Positions 7,805 to 16,290 of a stretch of 37,067 bases of DNA are shown piece after piece. Source of the DNA: Planctomycetaceae bacterium (GTDB lineage Bacteria; Planctomycetota; Planctomycetia; Pirellulales; Thermoguttaceae); the NCBI GenBank assembly GCA_031279215.1, contig JAITIZ010000325.1, positions 1-37,067 of the forward strand, read 5' to 3'. Under the pieces are notes generated by a model. That model saw only the letters and a program-made list of their open reading frames with translations. It was not told the DNA's origin and made no database searches. Each line of letters starts with the position of its first letter. Position 1 is the first letter of the stretch. The position numbers and the translations under genes were made by a program.

Positions 7805-9871
7805 TTAATGTTTCGTTTGAGATCGAACTGCAACACGAACATCTGCAAAACGAACCGGTTTGTTGCGCCAAAGATATCCTGCCCGAACCACCTCAACCAC
7901 ACTGCCCGGCTCTGTTGTATTCGTCTCAACTGTAGCAAGAACCCGCATCGTCTCTGGATTAACCGGTTCACCCGTCGGGTTAAGCCGGCAAATCGCGTGC
8001 CTTTTCAACACATCATCCATACGACTCTGCATCATCTCATAACCAAGCCGAAACGGTTCAAGTATTCGTTCAATTTCCAAAATATGTTGATGAGCAAGAT
8101 GTTCGGCAAAATGCCGGACTGCTCTTCGCTGCCAAAAACGCTGCCACGATGTTAATTCATCACAATAGGATTTAGCCAACGTCGAAATCCGCTCAAAAAC
8201 AAGACCCGTCAAACGTTCTTGCAAAACTTTCAGTGCCACACCCGCTCGCTGGAGTGCCTCGTCAATCTCAATCAAACTCATCAAATACGGTTGAATCGCT
8301 TTACGCTCAATCTCCGGACGCTCTTTACGCAAACGACGAAGTTGATCAAGCGTTTGCGAAGTTTCTTCTATATTCTTTTCAAGAAGTTCCTGGGTTTGCC
8401 GATTGGATTTGGTAAACAGCTTAAACTCATGACGCTGAGCCGTAAGCGTTTCAAAAACCTGATAAAACCCAATCTTCGGTAACTCCTCCTCCTCGCCGTC
8501 TGGCTCGTCTTTCGCAGCAAACCAGTCAATAAAATGTTTCAAAGTTTCTTCACGATATTTGAAAAGTATCTGTTCAAATGCCTTGAATTCTTCCGCTTCC
8601 GTCTGATTCAATAAATAATTTTCTTCGGTAACAATATTTTCTGTTTCATCTTCTTCCGTTTCCGTCTGATTCAATGAATAATTTTCTTCCGCAACAATAG
8701 TTTCAGTTTCATCTTCTTCCGCTTCCGTCTGATTCAATGAATAATTTTCTTCTGCAACAATAGTTTCTGTTTCATCTTCTTCCGTTTCCGTCTGATTCAA
8801 TGAATAGTTTTCTTCCGCAACAATATTTTCTGTTTCATCTTCTTCCGTTTCCGTCTGGTTCAATAAATAATTTTCTTCCGCAACAATAGTTTCTGTTTCA
8901 TCTTCTTCCGTTTCCGTCTGATTTAATGAATAATTTTCTTCCGCAACAATATTTTCTGTTTCATCTTTTTCCGTTTCCGTCTGATTTAATGAATAATTTT
9001 CTTCCGCAACAATAGTTTCTGTTTCATCTTTTTCCGTTTCCGTCTGGTTCAATGAATAATTTTCTTCCGCAACAATAGTTTCTGTTTCATCTTTTTCCGT
9101 TTCCGTCTGATTCAATAAATAATTTTCTTCCGCAACAATAGTTTCTGTTTCATCTTTTTCCGTTTCCGTCCGGTTCAATGAATAATTTTCTTCTGCAACA
9201 ATATTTTCTGTTTCATCTTTTTCCGTTTCCGTCTGATTCAATGAATAGTTTTCTTCCGCAACAATAGTTTCTGTTTCATCTTCTTTCGTTTCCGTCTGAT
9301 TCAATGAATAATTTTCTTCCGCAACAATAGTTTCTGATTTATTTTCCGTCGACTCTGTTGGAACTAAAATGAAATTTTGCTCCGCTGTAACCTGTTGCTC
9401 TGATTTACTTTCCTCCGGCTCGGTCGGAACTAAAATGAAATTTTGTTCTGCTGTAACTTGCTCTGATTTATTTTCTGCCGGTTCAGTCGGAACTAAAATG
9501 AAATTTTGCTCCGTTGTAACTTGCTCTGTTTTATCTTCTGCCGGCTCTGCTGAAACTAAAATGAAATTTTGTTCCGCCGTAACCTGTTGCTCTGTTTTAT
9601 TTTCTGCCGGCTCTGCTGAAACTAAAATGAAATTTTGTTCTGCTGTAACTTGCTCTGTTTTATTTTCTGCCGGCTCTGCCGGAACTAAAATGAAATTTTG
9701 TTCCGCTACAACATTTTCCAATCTATCTAATTCTGATTTTGCCGGAATTAAAACAAAATTCTGTTTTGCGGAAATATTTTGTTTTACAACAATATTTTCC
9801 GATATCGTTTCCGAAGAGAATTGGAATGATTCATTCGGTTGCTGTACTGCCGCTAATTCGTTCTCTATCAT
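7805..9871 (-). CDS. GrpE nucleotide-exchange factor with long repeat tail
   Basis: GrpE releases ADP from Hsp70. Here 688 residues replace the usual 200 or so. Residues 54-428 are 18 tandem units of 21-22 residues (19 with a degenerate one before them): first six of the type TAEQNFILVPAEPAENKTEQ, then twelve of the type IVAEENYSLNQTETEEDETE, strongly acidic and Gln/Asn/Thr-rich. Residues 429-688 hold the GrpE-like part: a long helical region (FETLTAQRHEFKLF, TSQTLDQLRRLRKERPEI) and a C-terminal beta domain with GEPVNPETMRVLATVET, EPGSVVEVVRAGYLWRN and PVRFADVRVAV, matching the GrpE pattern. The next gene downstream is Hsp70. The tail is probably extended and surface-exposed; its role is unknown. 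No Shine-Dalgarno before the ATG. Confidence 0.92.
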   Translation of the reverse strand: MIENELAAVQQPNESFQFSSETISENIVVKQNISAKQNFVLIPAKSELDRLENVVAEQNFILVPAEPAENKTEQVTAEQNFILVSAEPAENKTEQQVTAEQNFILVSAEPAEDKTEQVTTEQNFILVPTEPAENKSEQVTAEQNFILVPTEPEESKSEQQVTAEQNFILVPTESTENKSETIVAEENYSLNQTETKEDETETIVAEENYSLNQTETEKDETENIVAEENYSLNRTETEKDETETIVAEENYLLNQTETEKDETETIVAEENYSLNQTETEKDETETIVAEENYSLNQTETEKDETENIVAEENYSLNQTETEEDETETIVAEENYLLNQTETEEDETENIVAEENYSLNQTETEEDETETIVAEENYSLNQTEAEEDETETIVAEENYSLNQTETEEDETENIVTEENYLLNQTEAEEFKAFEQILFKYREETLKHFIDWFAAKDEPDGEEEELPKIGFYQVFETLTAQRHEFKLFTKSNRQTQELLEKNIEETSQTLDQLRRLRKERPEIERKAIQPYLMSLIEIDEALQRAGVALKVLQERLTGLVFERISTLAKSYCDELTSWQRFWQRRAVRHFAEHLAHQHILEIERILEPFRLGYEMMQSRMDDVLKRHAICRLNPTGEPVNPETMRVLATVETNTTEPGSVVEVVRAGYLWRNKPVRFADVRVAVRSQTKH
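8588..9712 (-). repeat. 63-bp coding minisatellite in the GrpE gene
   Basis: Eighteen tandem copies of a 63-bp unit (two units are 66 bp) encode the GrpE tail. Copies at 9329-9712 belong to type A (EQNF-containing) and 8588-9328 to type B (EENY-containing). Within type B the unit ends alternate DETET and DETEN and the variants EKD and EED cluster, which points to growth by block duplication. Since 63 is a multiple of three, gain or loss of units leaves the frame intact. Confidence 0.95.
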
Positions 9872-10020
9872 TTTTTATTTATATTCGTTTATAATTTATA
9901 ATATTCTCAAACCCGCAAAACAAGTGTTTGTAGAAAATACACTTCATACACTCTAATACGGGAACAAATTGTTAATTTGTTACAATTCAATTAAACCGTT
10001 CAACAAAAAATTGTACTGAT

Positions 10021-10311
10021 TTATTCTCCCATTTTAAGGAGTGCTGAGGTTGGCAATCGTTCATTTCGAATGGCTGTGAGGAATACTTCGATAATTTGTT
10101 CCATAGAATCATTATGATGTAACGATATAAGTAATTCGGAAATTGTTCCGAGCGGATCACGAAGTTTTTCGTATGCCTCATGAATTTTCGAAAACTTATC
10201 AGGATGCGATTCCGGCGGAAACTGTTGAACTAATTCAAGATACCGCTTTCGCAATACTTCTTCAGAACAACCCGGTAATAACTCCAATGTGTGATAATAA
10301 ATATCGTACAT
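10021..10311 (-). CDS. J-domain-like mini-protein with displaced HPD
   Basis: A 96-residue protein whose first 53 residues follow the J-domain pattern: YDIYYHTLELLPGCSEEVLRKRYLEL (helices I-II) and KIHEAYEKLRDP (helix III). J proteins stimulate Hsp70 ATPase through an HPD at the end of helix II. Here that position reads FPPE (31-34), and an HPD appears at 36-38, only one residue before the helix III phenylalanine F40; the loop is shorter than usual. The C-terminal 40 residues are helical and unassigned. It lies between the TPR-like gene and grpE, so a role as co-chaperone of this Hsp70 is likely. Whether the displaced HPD works is unknown. 149 nt separate it from grpE. Confidence 0.82.
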   Translation of the reverse strand: MYDIYYHTLELLPGCSEEVLRKRYLELVQQFPPESHPDKFSKIHEAYEKLRDPLGTISELLISLHHNDSMEQIIEVFLTAIRNERLPTSALLKMGE

Positions 10312-10383
10312 AAATCAAATAATACTGAATAATTTGTGATTTTCGTATTGTTTCAATGAAATTTTAGTAAATTTATTTGCGTC

Positions 10384-13224
10384 TTATCTTTTATTTTTTT
10401 TCTTCTTTTTGAAGTGTTTAGGAGTAGGGAACAGATAGTTATCGTCATCGTCGTCGTCATCATTATTGTTCTTTTCGTTTTGTTGTAAACTACTAATTTG
10501 TACTATAGCGGAGATAAATCGCATTCTTTCTAATGGGGGCAACGAGTCCGCTTTCTTCATCAAATATTTATCCACTTGATCCATTGGAATTCCTTGTGCC
10601 AAACACTCCAGAAAAGTATCAAACATCAGTACACGCAATTCCCCCAATTCCTCCGGCAAAGAATTTATCAAATCTTGTTTTAACTCCGGCGGCAAAACGC
10701 CTTTCGCAATGGATTCTTTGAGATCAGGCGGAATATCAATAATATTACGTGAAGAATTAAACCTAGAAGAAAAGAGTTTTTCCTCCTCGTTATCAAATTT
10801 GTAATAGTCATCGCCGTCATCATCGTCATCATCATCTTCGTCATCAAAAAATTCATAATTTTTATTATCAAATCTATCATAACCATACGACAACAAATAA
10901 TCAATATCGTCAAACCGTAATTTTGCTTCATTAAGATAAAATTCCAACACCGGATCATTTCGAAAATGACCGCACTGTTCAATAAATGATTGATATTTTT
11001 TAATTGTTGAATCTCGGCATGACATTTGATAATATCTTGATTCCAGAAAAAATATTTCTGCATCGAAAAAAAGGAAATACGGAGAAAGCGGAAATTGCGA
11101 AAGTCCTTTTTGGACTAATTTTTTGTACATTGCATCGTAATCATGTTTTCTAAGTTTGACCGCAAGATACCAGAGAACTTTACACGCTCCGTATATATCT
11201 TTTTCCGTTTTCCATTTAACCTGTGCCGACCGATTGATAAAATCAAATATTTGTAAGAGAATTTGTTTGGAATTGGTAAATGTTTTTTTTTCAACCATGA
11301 TCGTGTAAGCAATATTGCCCAACGCGCCGGCAAGATTACCGTTACAACGTCCGGTAATAGCCGAATTCCATTCGTCCTGAAACGATTGGAGAACTTGTAC
11401 AGGAAATTTGGGAAAATTCTCAACTTCCAAAAAAATTGTCAGTATCAATGGAAGACGTTTTTCCAAACCTACTTTTTCAGCCAATGTAAACACATTTTCC
11501 GCCTCAGACGGATGATTTGAGATTGTTTCATAAATATATCTCAATGCTAACGGTACTAAATCATAATTGTATTCAATTGTATTAAGATTTGTCTCTTCAA
11601 TTTCTTTGAACAGTTGTTCTATTTCGGAGTGTTCCTGATTCAATTGCAACAGTTCTTTTAAACGGACATATTGGAGTTTCCGTTTCAAAAATATTGGTTC
11701 ACGGGAAAGGGGTTCCAGAGTTTGGATTCGCTCAAGATAATGAAGAGCATCCGCATAATTCTCTTCAGCAATATAATATTGGAACAAATATTTTAATGCT
11801 TCTATATTGTTCGGAACATGTTCAATAAGTTTGCGGTAAACTTCAGCAATTTTCGGATGATGCTGATTATTTTCGTGTTCGGGAATAGTGATGCAATAAA
11901 ATTCCTGAAGACGAGAATATGTAATGAGATAAGTTGGATCGTATGCAATGGCTTTATCAAAATATTTAGAGATTTTCTCTTGTCCCTGAATTTCATCTTC
12001 ATTATGATACGAATCAAAATCATTATTATATAACGACTGCATGATGAGATTGCCGAGAAAACTGTAAATAACAGCCTTCGCACGGGCTTTCATATTCGGA
12101 GTAAACGATTTGATTTGGTCAATATCATGTTCGGCAAAGAGTTCAAAATAATAAAGCGGATCCCGAAGCCATCGAGGGATATGGCCTCCTTTTTCCCTCA
12201 TGCTTGTACTTGATCCAAAATTGAGTGAAAGTAACCCTAATGTTCGATTACCTCGCGGGTCAAACGGAAGCGGAAGATTACGTTCAGCAAATTGCCTAAC
12301 GATTTCCGGTTTTGCTTCGTCAACAAGAGTAAAATGTACTGTACGAAAAACACGATCAAACAAAAGCGGGTCTGTTTTTTGAAGAAAAGAACGGGACACT
12401 TGAAAATGCCCAATTAGTTCCTTATATTTTTTTTGCCGGATATAATTATCCAGTTGACGAAGATGATTAAAAAATTCAATTTTTTCCGTCTGAACCGAAT
12501 CGGTTTTGGCACGGAATAGATCAAAGAACCGTGAAACAAAATTAGATGAAGAAGCGTTGGGATCATCGGTGAAGAATTTCCGCAAACGGCTGACAATTTG
12601 ATATGGCGGACGCGAATCTGATAGCCGTTTCCAACTTTCATTAGCTTTTTCATCATTCTTATTGTAATAAGAAATCAACCCTCGAATAAAAAGCCGCCAT
12701 TCGGACAAAGGAGAATGAAATGAAATGGGATGAAGCAATTCCAAAGCCTCATTATCAAGTTTTGCCTCAACTTTTTCGAAAGCTTTTTTAATTAGAATTG
12801 CTTGATCGCGAAGGTCAGGTAATAAATCGTCGGAGTTTTCGCCATAGACAAGAAAACGATCTACCAATTCAATTTGAATTTCGGGAGAATTCATATCCTG
12901 ACGCAGATGTTCCGGTAACAATGCGTTCAAGCCAAGAACCCGAAAGATTGCAGGAAATTCTTTTTGTATTTCTGAGTTTTTGATATTTGGATTTTTGATT
13001 AGCCGAAGCAATTCCTTAATATTCGTTTTAGCTTCTTCTCGTTGGTTACGGTTGAACTGTTCTTTGATCCATTCCCACAGCGAAGAGGCGAGTAATTCCT
13101 GCAATTCCGGTTCATTATGGAGTCGGCTTAAAAACAAAGCTTCTTTATAAGCCTTCTTCCAATAACCTCGACGCCGTAAATCTTGTATTTTGTTAATTTT
13201 AGGTTGTAATTTGGCAGAAATCAT
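10384..13224 (-). CDS. Large TPR-like helical repeat protein with acidic tracts
   Basis: A 946-residue, apparently soluble protein without signal peptide. Helical repeat pairs of TPR type are clearest around residues 425-530 (AYDPTYLITYSRLQEFY; PNNIEALKYLFQYYIAEENY; ADALHYLERIQTLEP). Two aspartate runs lie near 793-812 and 918-930, and the protein ends in a lysine-rich tail (HFKKKKKNKR). It is the first gene of the minus-strand run, 72 nt before the J-like gene. TPR proteins often bind Hsp70 or its clients, so a client adaptor or scaffold role is plausible but inferred. I do not recognise a named family. No promoter or CIRCE-type operator could be identified upstream. Confidence 0.85.
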   Translation of the reverse strand: MISAKLQPKINKIQDLRRRGYWKKAYKEALFLSRLHNEPELQELLASSLWEWIKEQFNRNQREEAKTNIKELLRLIKNPNIKNSEIQKEFPAIFRVLGLNALLPEHLRQDMNSPEIQIELVDRFLVYGENSDDLLPDLRDQAILIKKAFEKVEAKLDNEALELLHPISFHSPLSEWRLFIRGLISYYNKNDEKANESWKRLSDSRPPYQIVSRLRKFFTDDPNASSSNFVSRFFDLFRAKTDSVQTEKIEFFNHLRQLDNYIRQKKYKELIGHFQVSRSFLQKTDPLLFDRVFRTVHFTLVDEAKPEIVRQFAERNLPLPFDPRGNRTLGLLSLNFGSSTSMREKGGHIPRWLRDPLYYFELFAEHDIDQIKSFTPNMKARAKAVIYSFLGNLIMQSLYNNDFDSYHNEDEIQGQEKISKYFDKAIAYDPTYLITYSRLQEFYCITIPEHENNQHHPKIAEVYRKLIEHVPNNIEALKYLFQYYIAEENYADALHYLERIQTLEPLSREPIFLKRKLQYVRLKELLQLNQEHSEIEQLFKEIEETNLNTIEYNYDLVPLALRYIYETISNHPSEAENVFTLAEKVGLEKRLPLILTIFLEVENFPKFPVQVLQSFQDEWNSAITGRCNGNLAGALGNIAYTIMVEKKTFTNSKQILLQIFDFINRSAQVKWKTEKDIYGACKVLWYLAVKLRKHDYDAMYKKLVQKGLSQFPLSPYFLFFDAEIFFLESRYYQMSCRDSTIKKYQSFIEQCGHFRNDPVLEFYLNEAKLRFDDIDYLLSYGYDRFDNKNYEFFDDEDDDDDDDGDDYYKFDNEEEKLFSSRFNSSRNIIDIPPDLKESIAKGVLPPELKQDLINSLPEELGELRVLMFDTFLECLAQGIPMDQVDKYLMKKADSLPPLERMRFISAIVQISSLQQNEKNNNDDDDDDDNYLFPTPKHFKKKKKNKR

Positions 13225-13646
13225 CGAAATTGCACAAAGAGAAAATTACAGAATCAAAGGAAGAATATAAATTTCAGAAAGACAATATTTTAATTTTATT
13301 TACCCTGATTTTTGAATCGTTATTACAAATATACCTTACCGTGTTAGAATTACGGCTGGGCTTGACTGTGGAAACGATTACATTTCTTAAAAAATATCAG
13401 TAAATTTTATAACACCGTTAGAAAATAAAACCGAATTTTAAAGCATCAAAAGCATCACCAACTTTTAATTGTGAGTAATATACCAAAACTAAAACCAAAT
13501 GTCCATAGCCCACAACCAATTCCCCTCCAATTTTTTTTCTTTCTATTCACAAGCAGGTTTTATCACAAAAGTATTTTTCATAGACTCTGATTATAAAATA
13601 AAGGTGATTTACAATTCATACCTGTAATTTGGAATCTTTAAAAATA
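13225..13646. other. Upstream region of the chaperone run, no gene seen
   Basis: About 420 bp of AT-rich sequence without a credible open frame. It should contain the promoter of the minus-strand chaperone run; no convincing -35/-10 pair or heat-shock operator stands out. Confidence 0.4.
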
Positions 13647-13845
13647 TTCCTAGCGTTCACAGGCTGGCGTGTTAAAATAGGGAAAATTTTAACAGAAATC
13701 ATGATTTTGAATGGCAGACTTGCTATTTTCAGATATGTTTTTTCCAAGACTTTGTTTGTTCCACTAGTCTGCCGATAATAAGCGTTTGTCGATTTTATTT
13801 ATAAAAATTTACCTAAATTAACAACCACCTTGTGAATACTAGGAA
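13647..13845. mobile_element. 199-bp MITE, family b, copy 1
   Basis: The left end TTCCTAGCGTTCACAGG is matched inverted by the right end CCTTGTGAATACTAGGAA. The inverted similarity runs on inwards (GGGAAAATTTTAACAG against TAAAAATTTACCTAAATTA; GGCAGACT against AGTCTGCC), so nearly the whole element could fold into one long hairpin. It is flanked by TA on both sides, as for IS630/Tc1-type insertion. Copy 2 lies at 20763-20960. No open frame; any transposase would act in trans. Confidence 0.8.
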
Positions 13846-13847
13846 TA

Positions 13848-13977
13848 TCTTGCCGCCCTTTCAGGGCTTTGAAATAATTGATGATTCATGCCCCACCCCG
13901 TTGGGGCGGGCTATAATACTAACGCCCTTTCAGGGCTACTATGGTTGTTATCTACAATAATTCTACTGAAATATTAC
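13848..13977. repeat. Family-c end with GCCCTTTCAGGGC palindromes
   Basis: The right end AATTCTACTGAAATATTAC (13959-13977) is the inverted family-c terminus. With the palindromes at 13853-13935 and TAGTTGTTATCTACAATAAT-like sequence, it matches the left part of the element at 1078-1301 in opposite orientation. The matching left terminus is not seen; element b sits in its place. Nothing else is seen to about 14170 apart from a related ATTCAGCAGCA motif at 14012. Confidence 0.6.
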
Positions 13978-14173
13978 GGAAAATATTTATTGATGTATAT
14001 GTTTTAGGTAATTATTCAGCAGCACTTTTATTTTTCCGTTTTATTCCTTCTCACGGCCAAAACTGAGACTTTATTTTCTGTTGAAAATTCAGTTTTTTGG
14101 CTTCGGACACCGTAACTATTCAGTAGTGTATTATCAGGAAAGCCTCTTATTGCGGCGTAGTCACAACTAAAGA

Positions 14174-15883
14174 TCACCTACTTTGCGGTGATTTGCATAA
14201 ATAATAAGGGCTGTTTTTAATCGTGAAAAGTATATTTCCATTTTTGTACCATTCCATAAAAATCAGTACAAAAACTCCCAACATGCAGAGCATGGACGGC
14301 AGATCACCGATATAATGATAAACTGGTGTACGGTAATCCATGGTCGAAACCGAACCTGTTACAACTTCCGCCTCACGGCGTTTCCCGATTTTCTGAATCA
14401 CACCGCGACTGTCAATGATCGCCGAAAAACCGGCATTGGATGACGTAACATAGGGTCTCCGGTTCTCCACCGCACGAAAAACATGCGTTGCGAAGTGCTG
14501 ATCAATTTGTTGCGAAAATAAAAACCAGGCGTCATTCGACATGTTCACTAAAATTGCCGGTTCTTGACCTTGTTTTTTCAGAGTTAAAATCTGATTTCGT
14601 ATAAAATGCGGCAACGTACTTTCATAACAGATATTCACCGCAAGAAGAACACGCCCGCCGTCCAACGGAATCACCACCGGTTTCGTACCGCATTCGAGTT
14701 CGGGACAAAGTGCCTTAAGAAAAGAGTTTTTCGGTAAATATTGCGAAAACGGGACGTATTCACCTACCATGAGAAGCCGCATTTTATCATAACGATATTC
14801 AGTTTGGTCGTTTTTCGGATCAATTAACATTGCAGAATTGAATTCTTTGGGTTTTGGCGGTCTCTCAAACTCAAATGTTAAAAGCCCCACAAGAACCGGA
14901 ACGCCAATCCGTTGAACCATGGTTCGTAATTGTACGAATCGATCTTCCCAATAGTCAACGTGATGATCGGCCCAACGGTCAAACTCGGCCGGTTTCAACT
15001 TAGGTTTGTACTTTAACAAACGAATAGAAGCCATCGCTTCAGGAGTAATAATCAGATCAAGCGGTTGTTGTTCTGTCTGAGCATTTTGAGCGGCTTTTTT
15101 TGTTAAATCAATAAATTGTTTTACCGCTTTTACCGCCTGTTCTTGATAATCGTCATACATAAGCGGAATATTACCTTGTAACACGGCAATTGTCAGATTC
15201 GACTGACTGATATGGGAACCGGCGGTTTGGAAAAAACCATAGCCAAGTGTTGCCACAAAAACAAATCCGGCAACAAAACACCAACCATAACGTTTAACCG
15301 ATCTTTCGCGTTTCCACAAAGACCGAATACCGGAAGCAACACCCGCACCAACAAGCATAATCATTCCGCCAACCAAATACCTGCCGCCGATGTCTGCAAT
15401 TTGAATCAATAACGGTTGACTATACAATGCGTGTTCTAGCGAAAAGGAGGAAAAACCGCCGAAAAGATGGTTACGCAGATATTCGCAACCGATCCAACAC
15501 ACCGGAACCGCCCAAACAGATGGAATCCCAAAACGGCAAACCGCAATTCTTGAAGCATAAACAAAGAGAGACCAGTAAATTGAAAGATAAGCGGCAAAAA
15601 GCAGCAATACCAAAACGGTAAGTTGATGTGAACAGATAATCCCCCCCAAAAGAACCATACTCCAAAAACAAAATGTTACAAAATAAATGATACGAAAACA
15701 AATTGGTTTGGGGTGTTCAATAACGAATGTCCAAAAAACCGGAACCAGAAAAACCAACAACCAAAATCCATACGGCGGCAAGGAACCACAATAACAAAAA
15801 ACTCCGGCAATAAATAGAAAATGAACCTTGGAAAACAAACGATTCTTTTTTTCATCTGTACCGATACTTTTCATGGGGAACAC
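14174..15883 (-). CDS. lnt: Apolipoprotein N-acyltransferase
   Basis: Inner-membrane enzyme that adds the third acyl chain to the N-terminal cysteine of lipoproteins. The 569 residues comprise several N-terminal membrane helices (from about residue 22), then a periplasmic nitrilase-type domain starting at LTIAVLQGNIPL. The catalytic triad is present: E282 in ITPEAM, K367 in YDKMRLLMVGEYVPF and C419 in VNICYEST; the Lys-Cys spacing of 52 equals that of E. coli Lnt. SNDAWF and a C-terminal membrane helix follow. Length is slightly above the usual 500-530. Three lipoproteins with clear lipoboxes are encoded in this window, so its substrates are at hand. It stands alone between repeat-filled gaps. 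Confidence 0.95.
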   Translation of the reverse strand: MFPMKSIGTDEKKNRLFSKVHFLFIAGVFCYCGSLPPYGFWLLVFLVPVFWTFVIEHPKPICFRIIYFVTFCFWSMVLLGGIICSHQLTVLVLLLFAAYLSIYWSLFVYASRIAVCRFGIPSVWAVPVCWIGCEYLRNHLFGGFSSFSLEHALYSQPLLIQIADIGGRYLVGGMIMLVGAGVASGIRSLWKRERSVKRYGWCFVAGFVFVATLGYGFFQTAGSHISQSNLTIAVLQGNIPLMYDDYQEQAVKAVKQFIDLTKKAAQNAQTEQQPLDLIITPEAMASIRLLKYKPKLKPAEFDRWADHHVDYWEDRFVQLRTMVQRIGVPVLVGLLTFEFERPPKPKEFNSAMLIDPKNDQTEYRYDKMRLLMVGEYVPFSQYLPKNSFLKALCPELECGTKPVVIPLDGGRVLLAVNICYESTLPHFIRNQILTLKKQGQEPAILVNMSNDAWFLFSQQIDQHFATHVFRAVENRRPYVTSSNAGFSAIIDSRGVIQKIGKRREAEVVTGSVSTMDYRTPVYHYIGDLPSMLCMLGVFVLIFMEWYKNGNILFTIKNSPYYLCKSPQSR

Positions 15884-15900
15884 CTAAAATTCAATTTTTC

Positions 15901-16275
15901 GTAATATTTCAGCGGAATAATTGTTTTTCAATTTTTTGGGGTTATGAATTTGAAAATTAGGTAACTTCATAAAAACTAATATTAGGAGGAACGCAGGCGT
16001 CTCGCCTGCACTGTTTTTGTACAAAAAACTCCTAAAAATGCGGCCGAGACGACCGCGTTCCTTCTAACAATAAATTTTTACATTAGGTTTTTAGAAGTTC
16101 CCATTAGACAAAAATAAGGTTGACGAAAATAAATACATAAACATTGAAAAAATGTATCTTTTTATTTTAAACACGAAATACACGAAAATTATCTAAAAAA
16201 AACTTTCGTGTTTTTCGTGTAATTTCGCGTGTTTCGTGTTAAAAAATTTTAACAAAAATTCCACTGATATATTAC
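15901..16275. repeat. Family-c element enclosing a MITE
   Basis: GTAATATTTCAGCGGAAT (15901-15918) is matched inverted by ATTCCACTGATATATTAC (16258-16275). The 375-bp interior contains the complete 143-bp family-a MITE and a tract of imperfect repeats of TTTCGTGT (about 16170-16240). The right end stops 15 bp from the lipoprotein stop codon, the left end 17 bp before the lnt start codon. Confidence 0.7.
15960..16102. mobile_element. 143-bp MITE, family a, copy 1, duplication ATTA
   Basis: The ends are GGTAACTTCATAAAAAC and, inverted, GGGAACTTCTAAAAACC. ATTA stands directly on both sides (15956-15959 and 16103-16106), a 4-bp target duplication. Inside are GGAACGCAGGCGTCTCGCC and its near-inverse CGAGACGACCGCGTTCC. 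No open frame. Copies: 17041-17183 and 32372-32509. Confidence 0.88.
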
Positions 16276-16290
16276 AAATTTACATTTTTT

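Noticed and set aside
8588-9712. Regular 63-bp spacing suggested a CRISPR array
   Set aside because: Units are contiguous without spacers, and translate in frame as part of a GrpE protein.
9369-9956. 195-codon frame on the plus strand with regular repeats
   Set aside because: It is the antisense shadow of the type A units of the GrpE gene; no start signal or motif.
13225-13646. Search for a CIRCE-type heat-shock operator before the chaperone run
   Set aside because: No TTAGCACTC/GAGTGCTAA pair found; a lone GAGTGCT at about 32575 is unrelated.
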